From Pseudomonadota bacterium (lineage in GTDB: Bacteria > Pseudomonadota > Alphaproteobacteria > Puniceispirillales > Puniceispirillaceae), in assembly GCA_027620495.1 (NCBI GenBank), contig JAQCEA010000015.1:1-61274 (forward strand): 61,274 nucleotides of DNA, written 5' to 3'. Shown here one piece after another: positions 26,815-36,082 of this stretch (positions within the stretch are counted from its first letter, which is position 1; each line of letters opens with the position of its first letter). The position numbers and the translations under genes are program-made. The notes under the pieces were generated by a model. It was not told where the DNA came from and did not search any database. It worked only from the letters and a program-made list of their open reading frames with translations.

Positions 26815-27138
26815 ATGTTTGGCGGTTCATTTAGTATACTGCATTGGATTGTGGTGCTGGCAGTCGTTCTATTGTTGTTTGGCGGTCGTGGCAAAGTATC
26901 TGCCATCATGGGCGATTTTGGAAAAGGCCTGCGTAACTTTAAGACTGGTCTGAAGGGGCCAGACGGCGAGCCAGCAGACGATGATGCGGCAGAAGCAATA
27001 GAGGCAGCGCCGCGCCCGGTTACAAAAGCGGCAGCAAAAAAAGCACCAGCTAAAAAAGCGGCGGCAAAAAAAGCGGCAACTAAAAAAGCCCCGGCAAAAA
27101 AGAAATCAGCTAGCAAAAAAGCTAGCGCCAAAAAGTAG
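26815..27138 (+). CDS. tatA: Twin-arginine translocase subunit TatA with Lys/Ala-rich tail
   Basis: 107-aa pore-forming Tat component. The N-terminal transmembrane helix (about 5-24, [20 protein letters not shown]) and the amphipathic helix with the [12 protein letters not shown] signature (about 32-45) are normal. The C-terminal half is not: after an acidic stretch, residues about 66-107 are repeats of [14 protein letters not shown] and similar units, as in histone-H1-like proteins. ATG 26815 follows a clear GAGGAG; a longer upstream frame adds residues unlike TatA. tatB follows after 16 bases. Confidence 0.95.
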   Translation: MFGGSFSILHWIVVLAVVLLLFGGRGKVSAIMGDFGKGLRNFKTGLKGPDGEPADDDAAEAIEAAPRPVTKAAAKKAPAKKAAAKKAATKKAPAKKKSASKKASAKK

Positions 27139-27154
27139 GCACTAGGCCCACCTG

Positions 27155-27592
27155 ATGCTTGATATTGGTGGTTGGGAATTTTTGGTCGTTGCCTTTGTGC
27201 TTCTTATGGTTGTTGGGCCAAAGGAGTTGCCAAAGATGCTGCGTGGATTCACCCGCGCCATGCGCCAAATCCGGAGCATGGCGTCTGAATTCACCCGTGG
27301 CATGGAGGATCTGGCGTCTGACAGCGAACTTGGCGATTTGAAAAACACTATTTCTGACGTCAAATCTGGCAATTTAGATCGCATTGCCGACAAGATTGAT
27401 CCCGGTGGGGAATTAAAAGAGTCTGTGTCTGATATCAAATCTAATGGTGATTTTGATGACGCGATTGAAGAATTATCTAACATAAAAAATATTGGTGGCG
27501 ATGCTGGTCAGCAAATGGCATCTGCGACAGCGCCAGTTAAGACGCAACCAAAAGCGCCCAAAGCCAAATCAGCGAAAAAGAAAAAGAGCTAA
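27155..27592 (+). CDS. tatB: Twin-arginine translocase subunit TatB
   Basis: 145-aa Tat receptor component. Family hallmark at the N terminus: one transmembrane helix (about 5-21) then the VGPKELPKMLRGFTRAMRQIR amphipathic segment, where TatA has FG. The middle holds repeated SDIK-type helical stretches; the C terminus is Lys-rich (KAKSAKKKKS), echoing the TatA tail. Works with TatC to bind twin-arginine signal peptides. tatC begins five bases after the stop. Confidence 0.95.
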   Translation: MLDIGGWEFLVVAFVLLMVVGPKELPKMLRGFTRAMRQIRSMASEFTRGMEDLASDSELGDLKNTISDVKSGNLDRIADKIDPGGELKESVSDIKSNGDFDDAIEELSNIKNIGGDAGQQMASATAPVKTQPKAPKAKSAKKKKS

Positions 27593-27597
27593 AACGA

Positions 27598-28419
27598 ATG
27601 GCCGACAAGCAAGCCGCAACCTCTGGAATTGACGAAGGGCAGATGACGCTCATTGATCATTTGACTGAATTGCGCAACCGTCTTGGCATCGCGTTGGCGG
27701 CGTTTCTTGTCATATTTTTGGTCAGCGTTGCCCCGTGGCCGGGCACAACAAGCAACAGTATTGCCTATCATGTATTTGTGTTTTTGCAGGCACCGTTGGC
27801 AGAAATTCTCGAAGAAAAAGGCGGCGGCAGAATGATTTTCACCGCTTTGCATGAAGGGTTTTTCACCCAAATCAAAGTTGGATTTTTCACCGCGCTTTGC
27901 ATCACCTTTCCAATTTTCAGCATCCAGCTTTGGAAATTTATCGCGCCCGGACTGTATAAAAATGAAAAGCAAGCCTTTGCGCCATTTTTAATTGCTACGC
28001 CGGTTTTATTCATGGCCGGTGCCGCCATGGTCTATTATGTGGTAACGCCAATGGCGTGGGGATTTTTTGTGTCATTTGAAATGGGCGGTGCGGCGGGGGC
28101 GCTACCAATCGAACTGGAACCACGTATCAGCGAATATTTATCATTGATGATGCGGCTGATATTTGCCTTTGGTCTGGCTTTTGAATTGCCAGTTGTTTTG
28201 TTGTTGCTGGCACGAGCTGGTTTGGTAACCCCGGAGGGTCTTGCCGAAAAGCGCAAAATTGCCATTGTTGTGGCTTTTGTTGTCGCCGCTATTTTGACCC
28301 CGCCAGATGTGATTTCTCAGCTTCTTTTGGCGGTACCAATTATCATGCTATATGAATTATCAATTTTCGGGGCGCGTATGGTGGTGCCGCCCTATGAAAA
28401 TGAATTTGACGATACATAA
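27598..28419 (+). CDS. tatC: Twin-arginine translocase subunit TatC
   Basis: 273-aa six-helix membrane protein that recognises the twin-arginine signal. The conserved N-terminal LIDHLTELRNRLGIAL contains the Glu/Arg residues that contact the signal peptide. Later landmarks are FFTQIKVGFFTALCITFPI, a periplasmic loop, and PPDVISQLLLAVPIIMLYELSI before the last helix. Last gene of the tat operon; serS starts 58 bases on. Confidence 0.97.
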   Translation: MADKQAATSGIDEGQMTLIDHLTELRNRLGIALAAFLVIFLVSVAPWPGTTSNSIAYHVFVFLQAPLAEILEEKGGGRMIFTALHEGFFTQIKVGFFTALCITFPIFSIQLWKFIAPGLYKNEKQAFAPFLIATPVLFMAGAAMVYYVVTPMAWGFFVSFEMGGAAGALPIELEPRISEYLSLMMRLIFAFGLAFELPVVLLLLARAGLVTPEGLAEKRKIAIVVAFVVAAILTPPDVISQLLLAVPIIMLYELSIFGARMVVPPYENEFDDT

Positions 28420-28477
28420 AAATTTTAATAGGCGGCATCATGCGTGCCGTCCAATTGTAAAATGGTAGACACGAAAG

Positions 28478-29767
28478 ATGCATGACATACGCTTTATACG
28501 CGAACACCCTGACCAATTCACCGCGGCAATGCAACGCCGTTCAGTGGCGGTGACCGCTGATCAAATTTTGGATATTGATAGCCAGCGTCGTAGCCTGCAG
28601 GCCGAAATTCAGGACATGCAATCGTGCCGTAACGCCGCATCAAAGGATATTGGGACGCGAAAGGCAAAGGGCGAAGATGCCGAAGACCTTATCGCCGAAG
28701 TTAACCGTATAAAAGCCAAATTACCGCAGCTTGAAAACGAGGAAACAGCCCTAGCTGAAACGCTTGAGGGGTTTTTACTTGAGCTGCCAAACATTTTAGA
28801 TGAAACGGTTCCTGATGGCGCCGATGAAACCGACAATGCCCTTGTACGCACTGTTGGTGACATTCCGAAATTTGATTTTGTGCCAAAAGACCATGTGGTC
28901 ATCGGCGAGGGGCTAGGGCAGATGGATTTTGCGCTGGGGGCGAAACTGGCCGGGGCACGGTTTGTTGTGCTGTCGGGCCAGCTGGCCCAACTTGAACGCG
29001 CGCTTGCTAGCTTTATGCTGGATACACATACACAAGAATTTGGCTATGTCGAGACGTTGCCGCCAGCACTGGTAAATAGCAAGACCATGACCGGCACAGG
29101 CCAACTGCCAAAATTCGCCGAGGATCTCTATAAAACCGATGATAAATGGTTGATCCCGACAGCTGAAGTGCCGCTGACCAATATTGTAGCAGACGATATT
29201 TTAGACCAGTCAAAACTGCCACTTCGCATGACCGCCTATACCCAGTGTTTCCGGTCTGAAGCTGGGTCAGCTGGCCGCGATACGCGCGGCATGATCCGCC
29301 AGCATCAATTTTCAAAAGTTGAGATGGTATCAATTTGTCACCCCGATCATTCCGCCGCAGAACTGGAACGAATGACAAATTGCGCTGAAACAATTTTGCA
29401 ACGCCTAGAGCTTCCATACCGGGTGATCAAATTATGCAGTGGAGACACCGGGTTTTCAGCCCAGCAAACCTATGACCTTGAAGTCTGGCTAGCCGGTCAG
29501 GATGACGGGCGTGGCATGTACCGGGAAATTTCCTCTTGTTCGAATTGCGGGCCATTTCAGGCACGCCGCATGCGGGCGAGGTTTCGTGACAGCGCAACAG
29601 GGGACACGCGGTTTGTGCATACATTGAACGGATCAGGCCTTGCCGTTGGACGTACACTTATTGCTGTGCTTGAAAATGGCCAGCAAAATGACGGGTCGGT
29701 GATTTTGCCCAAAGCATTGCATAGCTATATGAAAACTGACCGCTTGCTGCCTGTGGCGGCAAGCTGA
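28478..29767 (+). CDS. serS: Seryl-tRNA synthetase
   Basis: 429-aa class II synthetase. It begins [21 protein letters not shown] and has the long antiparallel coiled-coil tRNA-binding arm (about 30-105). The catalytic core shows motif 2 [22 protein letters not shown] and motif 3 [16 protein letters not shown]. If the selenocysteine pathway existed it would also charge tRNA-Sec, but no sel genes for that are visible. The stop overlaps the surE start (TGATG). Confidence 0.98.
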   Translation: MHDIRFIREHPDQFTAAMQRRSVAVTADQILDIDSQRRSLQAEIQDMQSCRNAASKDIGTRKAKGEDAEDLIAEVNRIKAKLPQLENEETALAETLEGFLLELPNILDETVPDGADETDNALVRTVGDIPKFDFVPKDHVVIGEGLGQMDFALGAKLAGARFVVLSGQLAQLERALASFMLDTHTQEFGYVETLPPALVNSKTMTGTGQLPKFAEDLYKTDDKWLIPTAEVPLTNIVADDILDQSKLPLRMTAYTQCFRSEAGSAGRDTRGMIRQHQFSKVEMVSICHPDHSAAELERMTNCAETILQRLELPYRVIKLCSGDTGFSAQQTYDLEVWLAGQDDGRGMYREISSCSNCGPFQARRMRARFRDSATGDTRFVHTLNGSGLAVGRTLIAVLENGQQNDGSVILPKALHSYMKTDRLLPVAAS

Positions 29768-30549
29768 TGGACGCAAGCACGCATAAACCAATTCGGCGTA
29801 TTTTACTCAGTAACGATGATGGCATTGACGCGATTGGCCTTAAAATTCTGTATGATATCGCGGTGCAATTTAGTGATGATGTCTGGGTGATTGCCCCGTC
29901 TGAAAATAGATCCGGGGCGTCGCGTTCAATAACATTGCGGCGTGATGTGGCGATCCAGCAAATCGGGCCAAAACGCTATAGCTGTTCGGGTACGCCAGCA
30001 GATTGCATTATTTTTGGTATGTCGCAAATTTTAGACCAGCCGCCAGATCTGGTTTTGACCGGCATTAACCATGGTATGAATGTGGCTGATGATATTTTAT
30101 ATTCTGGCACAGTTGCAGGCGCGATGGAGGCCGCATTGCTTCAGGTGCCAGCCATTGCAATGTCACAGCGCCATGGCCGAGATGATATCGCCGACTACGC
30201 GCCGAGTCAGCGATTTGGCGTTGCCGTTGTTCGGCATCTGCTGGATGTCGGTATTCCTGATCGGGTAATCATGAATGTCAATTTTCCAAAAACCAATGTC
30301 GATCAAATCAAAGGCATGAAACCGGCCTTTCTTGATCGTCATAAGCTGGGTGATGTGATTGTGGCGGGGGAAGGTCCGCATCATTACCGCCTTGGGCCAT
30401 TGCATAGTGACCCACAAAAATCGCCGGGAAGCGATCGTGCAGTTTTGGATAATGGGTGGATTTCGTTGACACCGTTATTGATGGATGTCACCGCACAAGA
30501 TGTTATGGCATCATTAACGCCAACCAAACTGGATGTTGAACCTGTATGA
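29767..30549 (+). CDS. surE: 5'-nucleotidase/3'-nucleotidase SurE
   Basis: 260-aa metal-dependent phosphatase acting on nucleoside monophosphates and some polyphosphates. The family signature LLSNDDGIDAIGL (about 13-25) carries the metal-binding Asp pair; APSENRSGASRSIT and GINHGMNVADDILYSGTVAGA complete the active site. Linked to pcm as in many Proteobacteria, where both respond to stress and protein damage. It shares TGATG with serS, and pcm begins about 17 bases after its stop. Confidence 0.97.
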   Translation: MDASTHKPIRRILLSNDDGIDAIGLKILYDIAVQFSDDVWVIAPSENRSGASRSITLRRDVAIQQIGPKRYSCSGTPADCIIFGMSQILDQPPDLVLTGINHGMNVADDILYSGTVAGAMEAALLQVPAIAMSQRHGRDDIADYAPSQRFGVAVVRHLLDVGIPDRVIMNVNFPKTNVDQIKGMKPAFLDRHKLGDVIVAGEGPHHYRLGPLHSDPQKSPGSDRAVLDNGWISLTPLLMDVTAQDVMASLTPTKLDVEPV

Positions 30550-30565
30550 TAACAGGATGTGTGTA

Positions 30566-31195
30566 ATGCAGGAATTTCACACTGAAAAAGCCCAGTTAAT
30601 CATGACATTGCGCGGTATGGGGGTGCTTGACCCAGCGGTTTTGTCAGCCCTAGAGGCGGTGCCACGCGAATTGTTTGTACCCGCGGCATTGCGACAGCAT
30701 GCCTATGAAAATGCGTCGCTTCCCATAGCGTTAGACCAAACAATCAGCCAGCCTTATGTGGTGGCGCGCATGACCGAGGCGTTGCAGCTAACAGGCCGTG
30801 AGAGGGTGCTTGAAATTGGCTGTGGCAGTGGCTATCAGGCAGCTATTTTAACATTTTTATGTCGCCGCGTTTATTCAATGGAACGGCTAAAGCCATTGTT
30901 GGTTGACGCCGAAAACAGGCTGCGTGATTTAAGAATTTCTAATATTAGCCTGCGGCATAGCGATGGGGCAAAGGGGTGGCCTGAAGCCGCGCCATTTGAC
31001 CGCATTATTTTGACATGTGGTAGCCGCAAAATTCCAGACATTCTGTTGCAGCAACTGAAAATTGACGGCATCATGGTAGCCCCAGAGGGGGCTGATGGTG
31101 CACAGCAACTTGTTGTCATCACGCGCCGCGAGACCGGCTTTGAACGTAATATTTTGATGCCAGTCACTTTTGTGCCGCTAATTGAGGGGTGTTAA
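30566..31195 (+). CDS. pcm: Protein-L-isoaspartate O-methyltransferase
   Basis: 209-aa SAM-dependent enzyme that starts repair of isoaspartyl residues in aged proteins. Signature features are VPRELFVPAALR, LDQTISQPYVVARMTEAL and the SAM loop VLEIGCGSGYQAAIL; DRIILTCGSRKIP follows. Three Met codons are possible (30533, 30557, 30566); 30566 has an AGGAT at good spacing and gives the usual N terminus. This is the canonical Pcm of the window; the paralogue near 12 kb is more divergent. Confidence 0.95.
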   Translation: MQEFHTEKAQLIMTLRGMGVLDPAVLSALEAVPRELFVPAALRQHAYENASLPIALDQTISQPYVVARMTEALQLTGRERVLEIGCGSGYQAAILTFLCRRVYSMERLKPLLVDAENRLRDLRISNISLRHSDGAKGWPEAAPFDRIILTCGSRKIPDILLQQLKIDGIMVAPEGADGAQQLVVITRRETGFERNILMPVTFVPLIEGC

Positions 31196-31197
31196 CA

Positions 31198-32151
31198 ATG
31201 TCAAACACAACCACCAACGCCGGATATTTAGGGATATATCTGATCGGTGTGTTGACCGGCAGTGTCTTGTTCCTGACGGGCTGTGGACCAAACCTTAGCC
31301 TAACCCGGGCCACACCAGCCCCGGTCACGGTGGCACCGTTGCGCCAGGCTGTAGAAGCTGTGCCGGCAAACGGCGTAATCAATGTGCGGGCTGGCGACAG
31401 CCTGTATGATATCGCCGCCCGGTATCAGGTAACGCCGCAATCGATTATTCAGGAAAATAACCTTGTTGCCCCCTTTACATTGCGGACCAGGCAAAGCTTG
31501 AAAATAACCCCGCCACGCACGCATATTGTGCGGTTTGGTGATTCGGTCAATCTGATTTCACAGCGCTATGCCGTCAGCCCGTATCAATTGGCACAGTTGA
31601 ACAATCTAGATGCGCCATTTGAATTGACCGTTGGGCAACGGTTGCAATTACCTATGAGCCTTGATTTCAGTGTTTTGGATAGCGGTGTGCCTGATGGGGC
31701 TAGCCCCGCTGTTGCTGTTGCTGTTCCCACCCAACCAAGCCAACCGCGAAAGAAATTTGTTGCGCCAAAATTGGGGGCAGGCGGGTTCAGCTGGCCAGTT
31801 GAGGGGGAAATCATCACAGAATTTGGCCCATCCGCCCGGGGCGTTCATAATGATGGGGTGAATATTGCCGCCGACATGGGCGCACCAGTTACCGTATCGG
31901 CCAATGGCACGGTTGCCTTTGTTGGTGATAACATCAAAAACTTTGGCAAGCTAGTTCTGGTCAAACATGATGGCGGTATCATCACCGCCTATGCCCATCT
32001 TGACAGTATTTCTGTCAGTGAAGGCGATGTTTTGGCCGCTGGGGATTCAATAGGTAATGTGGGGGCAACAGGGCGCGTGGATCGCCCGCAATTGCATTTT
32101 GAAATCCGTAAATCTCGCCAGCCAATTGACCCGCGCAGTCTGATTTCTTGA
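31198..32151 (+). CDS. LysM/M23 lipoprotein (NlpD/DipM-like)
   Basis: 317-aa predicted lipoprotein with lipobox FLTGC near residues 25-29. Two LysM peptidoglycan-binding domains follow (about 58-105 and 106-153), then a Pro/Val-rich linker and a C-terminal LytM/M23 domain (about 200-317). In the M23 site the usual H-x3-D is HNDGVN, with Asn where the zinc-binding Asp is expected, while YAHL and LHFEIR are kept. This suggests an amidase activator rather than an active peptidase; inference by analogy with NlpD/EnvC. ATG 31198 has GAGGGG upstream and is preferred to GTG 31189. Confidence 0.9.
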   Translation: MSNTTTNAGYLGIYLIGVLTGSVLFLTGCGPNLSLTRATPAPVTVAPLRQAVEAVPANGVINVRAGDSLYDIAARYQVTPQSIIQENNLVAPFTLRTRQSLKITPPRTHIVRFGDSVNLISQRYAVSPYQLAQLNNLDAPFELTVGQRLQLPMSLDFSVLDSGVPDGASPAVAVAVPTQPSQPRKKFVAPKLGAGGFSWPVEGEIITEFGPSARGVHNDGVNIAADMGAPVTVSANGTVAFVGDNIKNFGKLVLVKHDGGIITAYAHLDSISVSEGDVLAAGDSIGNVGATGRVDRPQLHFEIRKSRQPIDPRSLIS

Positions 32152-32167
32152 TTTGATTGCGCCGTGA

Positions 32168-33040
32168 TTAGCCTTTTAATGTCAAACGGGTGTTGGTCCG
32201 CGCCGCCAAATCAGTGATATATTGCCACGCCACCCGGCCGGAGCGTGCGCCCCGTCCAATTGACCATGCAAGCGCTTCAGCTCTTACATCAATTTTGCTG
32301 ACCTTGATATTGAAATAATTTATATATTCATCAATCATTTCAAGATAAGTGTCTTGATCAATTGAATGGAATCCGACCCACAAACCAAATCGATCTGACA
32401 GCGATACAGTTTCTTCAGTGGTTTCAGAAGGGCTGATCGCAGACGAGCGTTCGTTTTCCATCATCTGGCGCGGCATCAAATGCCGACGGTTAGATGTAGC
32501 ATAGAAAATGACATTTTCCGGGCGGCCTTCGATACCGCCATCAAGCGCGGCTTTCAGCGATTTATATGTGCTTTCGCCCTGTTCAAATGCCAGATCATCA
32601 GAAAATACAATAAATTGTCTGTCGATCGTTGCCAAAAAATTCATTAACAGCGGCAAATCAGCGATATCCTCGCGGTGAATTTCAACCAGCCCACAATCAA
32701 GTCCTGAAGCTAAAATGGCACCATGAACAGCTTTTACAAGCGATGATTTACCGGTCCCCCTTGCGCCCCACAGCAGAACATTATTGGCTGGCAATTTGTT
32801 GGCAAAGGCGGTGGTGTTCGCCATCAGCAAATCGCGCTGTTCATTAACGCCGCGCAGCAGCCCCAGTGCCAATCGATTTACCGAATGGACCGGTGCCAAT
32901 TTACGGATATCGGAATGCCAGACATAGGCCTCAGCTCGTGCAAGATCAGCACTATTTGGCAGCGGTGGCCATTGACGCTCTAGCGCATCAGCAATGCGTG
33001 TTAACTGTTGCAACATGGCATCATCATTAAGTTTTGACAT
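32168..33040 (-). CDS. DUF815 family AAA-type ATPase
   Basis: 290-aa P-loop protein. Walker A GARGTGKSSLVKA is near residues 94-106; a Walker B-like FIVFSDDLAFE follows, then ATSNRRHLMPRQMMEN, which is characteristic of DUF815. Function is not established. It is found in this same place, between the LysM/M23 gene and yajC, in many alphaproteobacteria. It converges with the M23 gene (16-base gap) and diverges from yajC. Confidence 0.9.
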   Translation of the reverse strand: MSKLNDDAMLQQLTRIADALERQWPPLPNSADLARAEAYVWHSDIRKLAPVHSVNRLALGLLRGVNEQRDLLMANTTAFANKLPANNVLLWGARGTGKSSLVKAVHGAILASGLDCGLVEIHREDIADLPLLMNFLATIDRQFIVFSDDLAFEQGESTYKSLKAALDGGIEGRPENVIFYATSNRRHLMPRQMMENERSSAISPSETTEETVSLSDRFGLWVGFHSIDQDTYLEMIDEYINYFNIKVSKIDVRAEALAWSIGRGARSGRVAWQYITDLAARTNTRLTLKG

Positions 33041-33172
33041 GGTAAATACTCACAAAAACCTTATTGTGTTTCGAAAAACTGGTCTGAAAGGACATATGGG
33101 TCATTGCGACAAAGCGCAAGGGCCGTTATGTTCCCTGTAGATTTTTTTCATGACAAGCGGAGACACCGAATT

Positions 33173-33499
33173 ATGTTAATCACCCCTGCATTCGCACAAT
33201 CATCCGGCGGCTTAGCTGAAGGCGGTTTTGGTCTGTTGCCCATCATTTTCGTGATGGTCATTTTCTACTTCCTTCTTATTCGCCCACAACAAAAACGTGC
33301 CAAACAACACAAAGAAATGCTAGCCGCCATCAGACGCGGTGACAAGATCGTCACATCTGGTGGTCTGACCGGTACGGTTGTCAAAGTGCTTGACGATATT
33401 GATACGGTTGAGGTTGAAATTGCAAAAGATGTTAAGGTGAACGTTGTGCGGGCAATGATTGCTGACATCCGCGGCAAAACTGAACCTGTTAAAAAATAA
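33173..33499 (+). CDS. yajC: Preprotein translocase subunit YajC
   Basis: 108-aa membrane protein of the SecDF-YajC accessory complex. One transmembrane helix (about 21-38, LPIIFVMVIFYFLLIRPQQ) is followed by a cytosolic domain with GDKIVTSGGLTGTVVKV. Typical alphaproteobacterial N terminus MLITPAFAQ. ATG 33173 has GGAGA upstream; the longer upstream frame is not YajC-like. A strong hairpin separates it from secD. Confidence 0.95.
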   Translation: MLITPAFAQSSGGLAEGGFGLLPIIFVMVIFYFLLIRPQQKRAKQHKEMLAAIRRGDKIVTSGGLTGTVVKVLDDIDTVEVEIAKDVKVNVVRAMIADIRGKTEPVKK

Positions 33500-33507
33500 A
33501 CATAATG

Positions 33508-33538
33508 GCATTGGCTGACAATTTTTTTCAGCCAGTGC
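33508..33538 (+). promoter_or_regulatory. Stable hairpin between yajC and secD
   Basis: Inverted repeat GCATTGGCTGA / TCAGCCAGTGC (33508-33518 and 33528-33538), 11 base pairs with one G-T pair, and a loop CAATTTTTT. The T-run is in the loop, not after the stem, so it is not a standard intrinsic terminator. It may attenuate or process the yajC-secDF message and so set subunit ratios. Confidence 0.6.
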
Positions 33539-33578
33539 ATAGGCCCTGTTCCTATTTGTTCCAGCGAGACCCATCGCC

Positions 33579-35129
33579 ATGCTACAATTTCAACTATGGA
33601 AAAAGCTTCTTGTCGCCGTGGTTCTGCTTGGCGGTGTTGTTTATGCATTGCCAAACCTTGTAAATGGTCAGGCCGCTTCTATTCTCCCCGGGGAAAAAAT
33701 CAATCTTGGACTGGATTTAAGAGGCGGGTCTCATTTATTGCTGCGGGTGGATATCGATGCCGTGCGTCAAGAGCGTCTTGACACCATTGCAGACACCATT
33801 CGGCAGGAATTCCGTGGTGCTAAAATCAGATTTAGCGGACTTGATTTGCGTGACAATTCTGTGGTTGTCAAACTGCGTGATGCCAGCGATGCCGATGCGG
33901 CACAAAGCATTATTAATGGATTGGGGCAGGGGGTCAGCCTGACCCGCGACAATGATATTTACCGCATTGCCTTTAACGATGCCGGTATGATGGAAATGCA
34001 AACGCAAACCGTTCAGCAATCTATCGAAATCATTCGCCGCCGGCTTGATCCAAAAGGCACAAAGGAACCGGTGATCCAGCGCCAGGGATTGGACCGTGTA
34101 TTGGTACAATTGCCCGGCGTTGACGACCCCGAAGCTGTCAAACGGTTGCTTGGTCGTACCGCAAAACTCACATTTCAGCTTGTTGATAGCCGTATGACCG
34201 CTGCCGAGGCCATTGATCGTGGGCGCACCCCGCCGGGTACTGCCCTGCTGCGAAGCGCATCAGATTATGGCCGCAGCTATGTCGTAGAAAAGCGCGTTAT
34301 GGTAAGTGGCGAAATGCTTGACAGCGCCTCGGCTGGGATTGATCAAAATAACCGTCCCGCGGTTAATTTCGCCTTAAACACCGTTGGTGCGCGTAAATTT
34401 GGCAAAGTCACTGGCGATAATATTGGTCGGCCATTTGCAATTGTTCTTGATGGAAAGGTGGTTTCTGCCCCGGTGATCCAATCACAAATTTTTGGCAGTG
34501 GGCAAATCACTGGCGATTTTACTGTTGCTGAAACCAATGAGCTGGCATTGATTTTACGTGCTGGGGCGCTACCTGCGCCACTCATTGTTATGGAAGAACG
34601 CTCGATCGGGCCGGGGCTTGGGGCGGATTCGGTCGCCGCTGGTGAAATTGCGGCGGTGATTGGCTTGGTGCTGGTGGCCGCTTATATGGTGGCGAGTTAT
34701 GGGTTGTTTGGCGCGCTAGCGGATGTGGCGCTGGTTGCCAATATTGTGTTGATCATTGCGGCGCTATCGGCGTTGCAGGCAACGCTAACGTTGCCCGGCA
34801 TTGCGGGCATTGTGCTGACCATGGGTATGGCTGTTGATGCCAACGTGTTGATTTTTGAACGAATCCGTGAAGAACTAGCACGAGGCCGGTCGGTTTTGGC
34901 GGCGATTGATGGCGGCTATCAACGCGCACTCTCAACCATTGTTGATTCAAATTTAACCACCTTATTTGCCGCACTGTTCCTGTATATTTTTGGGTCTGGG
35001 CCGATCAAAGGTTTTGCTGTCACACTTGCGATTGGCATTGTGACATCGCTCTTTACCGCGGTGATGGTCACCCGCTTGCTGATCATTCTTTGGGTTGAAC
35101 GCAAGCGGGCATCAAAAATTATCCTATAA
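33579..35129 (+). CDS. secD: Protein translocase subunit SecD
   Basis: 516-aa inner-membrane protein that uses the proton gradient to help pull proteins out of SecYEG. N-terminal helix (about 7-26), then LGLDLRGGSHLLLRVD, a large periplasmic P1 domain, and five C-terminal helices including AGIVLTMGMAVDANVLIFERIREE, the conserved D..N motif region. A periplasmic AGALPAPL motif precedes the first of them. secF begins 16 bases after the stop. Confidence 0.98.
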   Translation: MLQFQLWKKLLVAVVLLGGVVYALPNLVNGQAASILPGEKINLGLDLRGGSHLLLRVDIDAVRQERLDTIADTIRQEFRGAKIRFSGLDLRDNSVVVKLRDASDADAAQSIINGLGQGVSLTRDNDIYRIAFNDAGMMEMQTQTVQQSIEIIRRRLDPKGTKEPVIQRQGLDRVLVQLPGVDDPEAVKRLLGRTAKLTFQLVDSRMTAAEAIDRGRTPPGTALLRSASDYGRSYVVEKRVMVSGEMLDSASAGIDQNNRPAVNFALNTVGARKFGKVTGDNIGRPFAIVLDGKVVSAPVIQSQIFGSGQITGDFTVAETNELALILRAGALPAPLIVMEERSIGPGLGADSVAAGEIAAVIGLVLVAAYMVASYGLFGALADVALVANIVLIIAALSALQATLTLPGIAGIVLTMGMAVDANVLIFERIREELARGRSVLAAIDGGYQRALSTIVDSNLTTLFAALFLYIFGSGPIKGFAVTLAIGIVTSLFTAVMVTRLLIILWVERKRASKIIL

Positions 35130-35145
35130 GCGAGAGGACTGTCAC

Positions 35146-36081
35146 ATGCGCCTAAAACTGGTTCCAAGCGATACCTCTATTGATTTTCTGCGGCATCGTC
35201 GCATCGCCTTTGTCTTTTCACTGTTGCTTGTGCTGAGTTCAATTGGCTTGTTTCTATCAAAGGGCCTGAATCTCGGCATTGATTTTAGGGGCGGTATTTT
35301 AATAGAGGCACGCAATAGCACCGGCCCGGCAGATATTTCAGGCCTGCGCCGTAATTTGGAAAGTTTGGGTCTGGGCGATATCAGCCTGCAAGGGTTTGGT
35401 GCCGAGACAGACATATTGGTCCGCGTACAACGCCAAGAGGGTGATGAAGCCGCGCAAATCGCCGCCATTCACGCGATAACAGCGAGTTTGGGTGAGGCCT
35501 ATGATGTCCGCCGTACCGAATTTGTTGGCCCGACTGTGGGGGCGGAACTTGCCGAAAAGGGCCTGTTGGCTGTGGCCTGTGCGTTATTGGCAATTATGGT
35601 CTATATCTGGTTCCGATTTGAATGGCAGTTTTCGATCGCGGCGATTTTAGCGCTGGCACACGATATCTTCAGTACTGTTGGTTTATTTGCCCTGACGAGT
35701 TTTGAATTTAATCTGGCCACCGTTGCGGCCATCTTAACAATTGCCGGTTATTCAATAAATGACACGGTGGTGGTATTTGACCGTGTGCGGGAAAATTTAC
35801 GCCGGTACAAATCTTATGAAATCACTGATATCATTAACAAATCTTTAAACGAAACATTATCGCGCACCGTCATGACATCGGTCACCACCTTGCTGGCATT
35901 GGGGGCCATTGCCGTATTCGGCGGGGCTGTATTACGCGATTTTGCCTTGGCCATGATCTGGGGCGTTGTGATCGGCACCTATTCATCAATATTTGTCGCT
36001 GTTGGATTTTTGTCACGTTTTGACATCCGGCACCAAGAACCAGATGACGGGGTTGAGGTACCGGAAACCGAACGGTCTTAA
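35146..36081 (+). CDS. secF: Protein translocase subunit SecF
   Basis: 311-aa partner of SecD with six helices. Signatures: LNLGIDFRGGILIEAR after the first helix, and AAILTIAGYSINDTVVVFDRVREN in helix four, with the conserved Asp. ATG 35146 has GAGAGG just upstream. The 51-base longer frame overlaps secD and is not SecF-like. A Mth938-domain gene follows at once. Confidence 0.98.
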   Translation: MRLKLVPSDTSIDFLRHRRIAFVFSLLLVLSSIGLFLSKGLNLGIDFRGGILIEARNSTGPADISGLRRNLESLGLGDISLQGFGAETDILVRVQRQEGDEAAQIAAIHAITASLGEAYDVRRTEFVGPTVGAELAEKGLLAVACALLAIMVYIWFRFEWQFSIAAILALAHDIFSTVGLFALTSFEFNLATVAAILTIAGYSINDTVVVFDRVRENLRRYKSYEITDIINKSLNETLSRTVMTSVTTLLALGAIAVFGGAVLRDFALAMIWGVVIGTYSSIFVAVGFLSRFDIRHQEPDDGVEVPETERS

Positions 36082-36082
36082 C

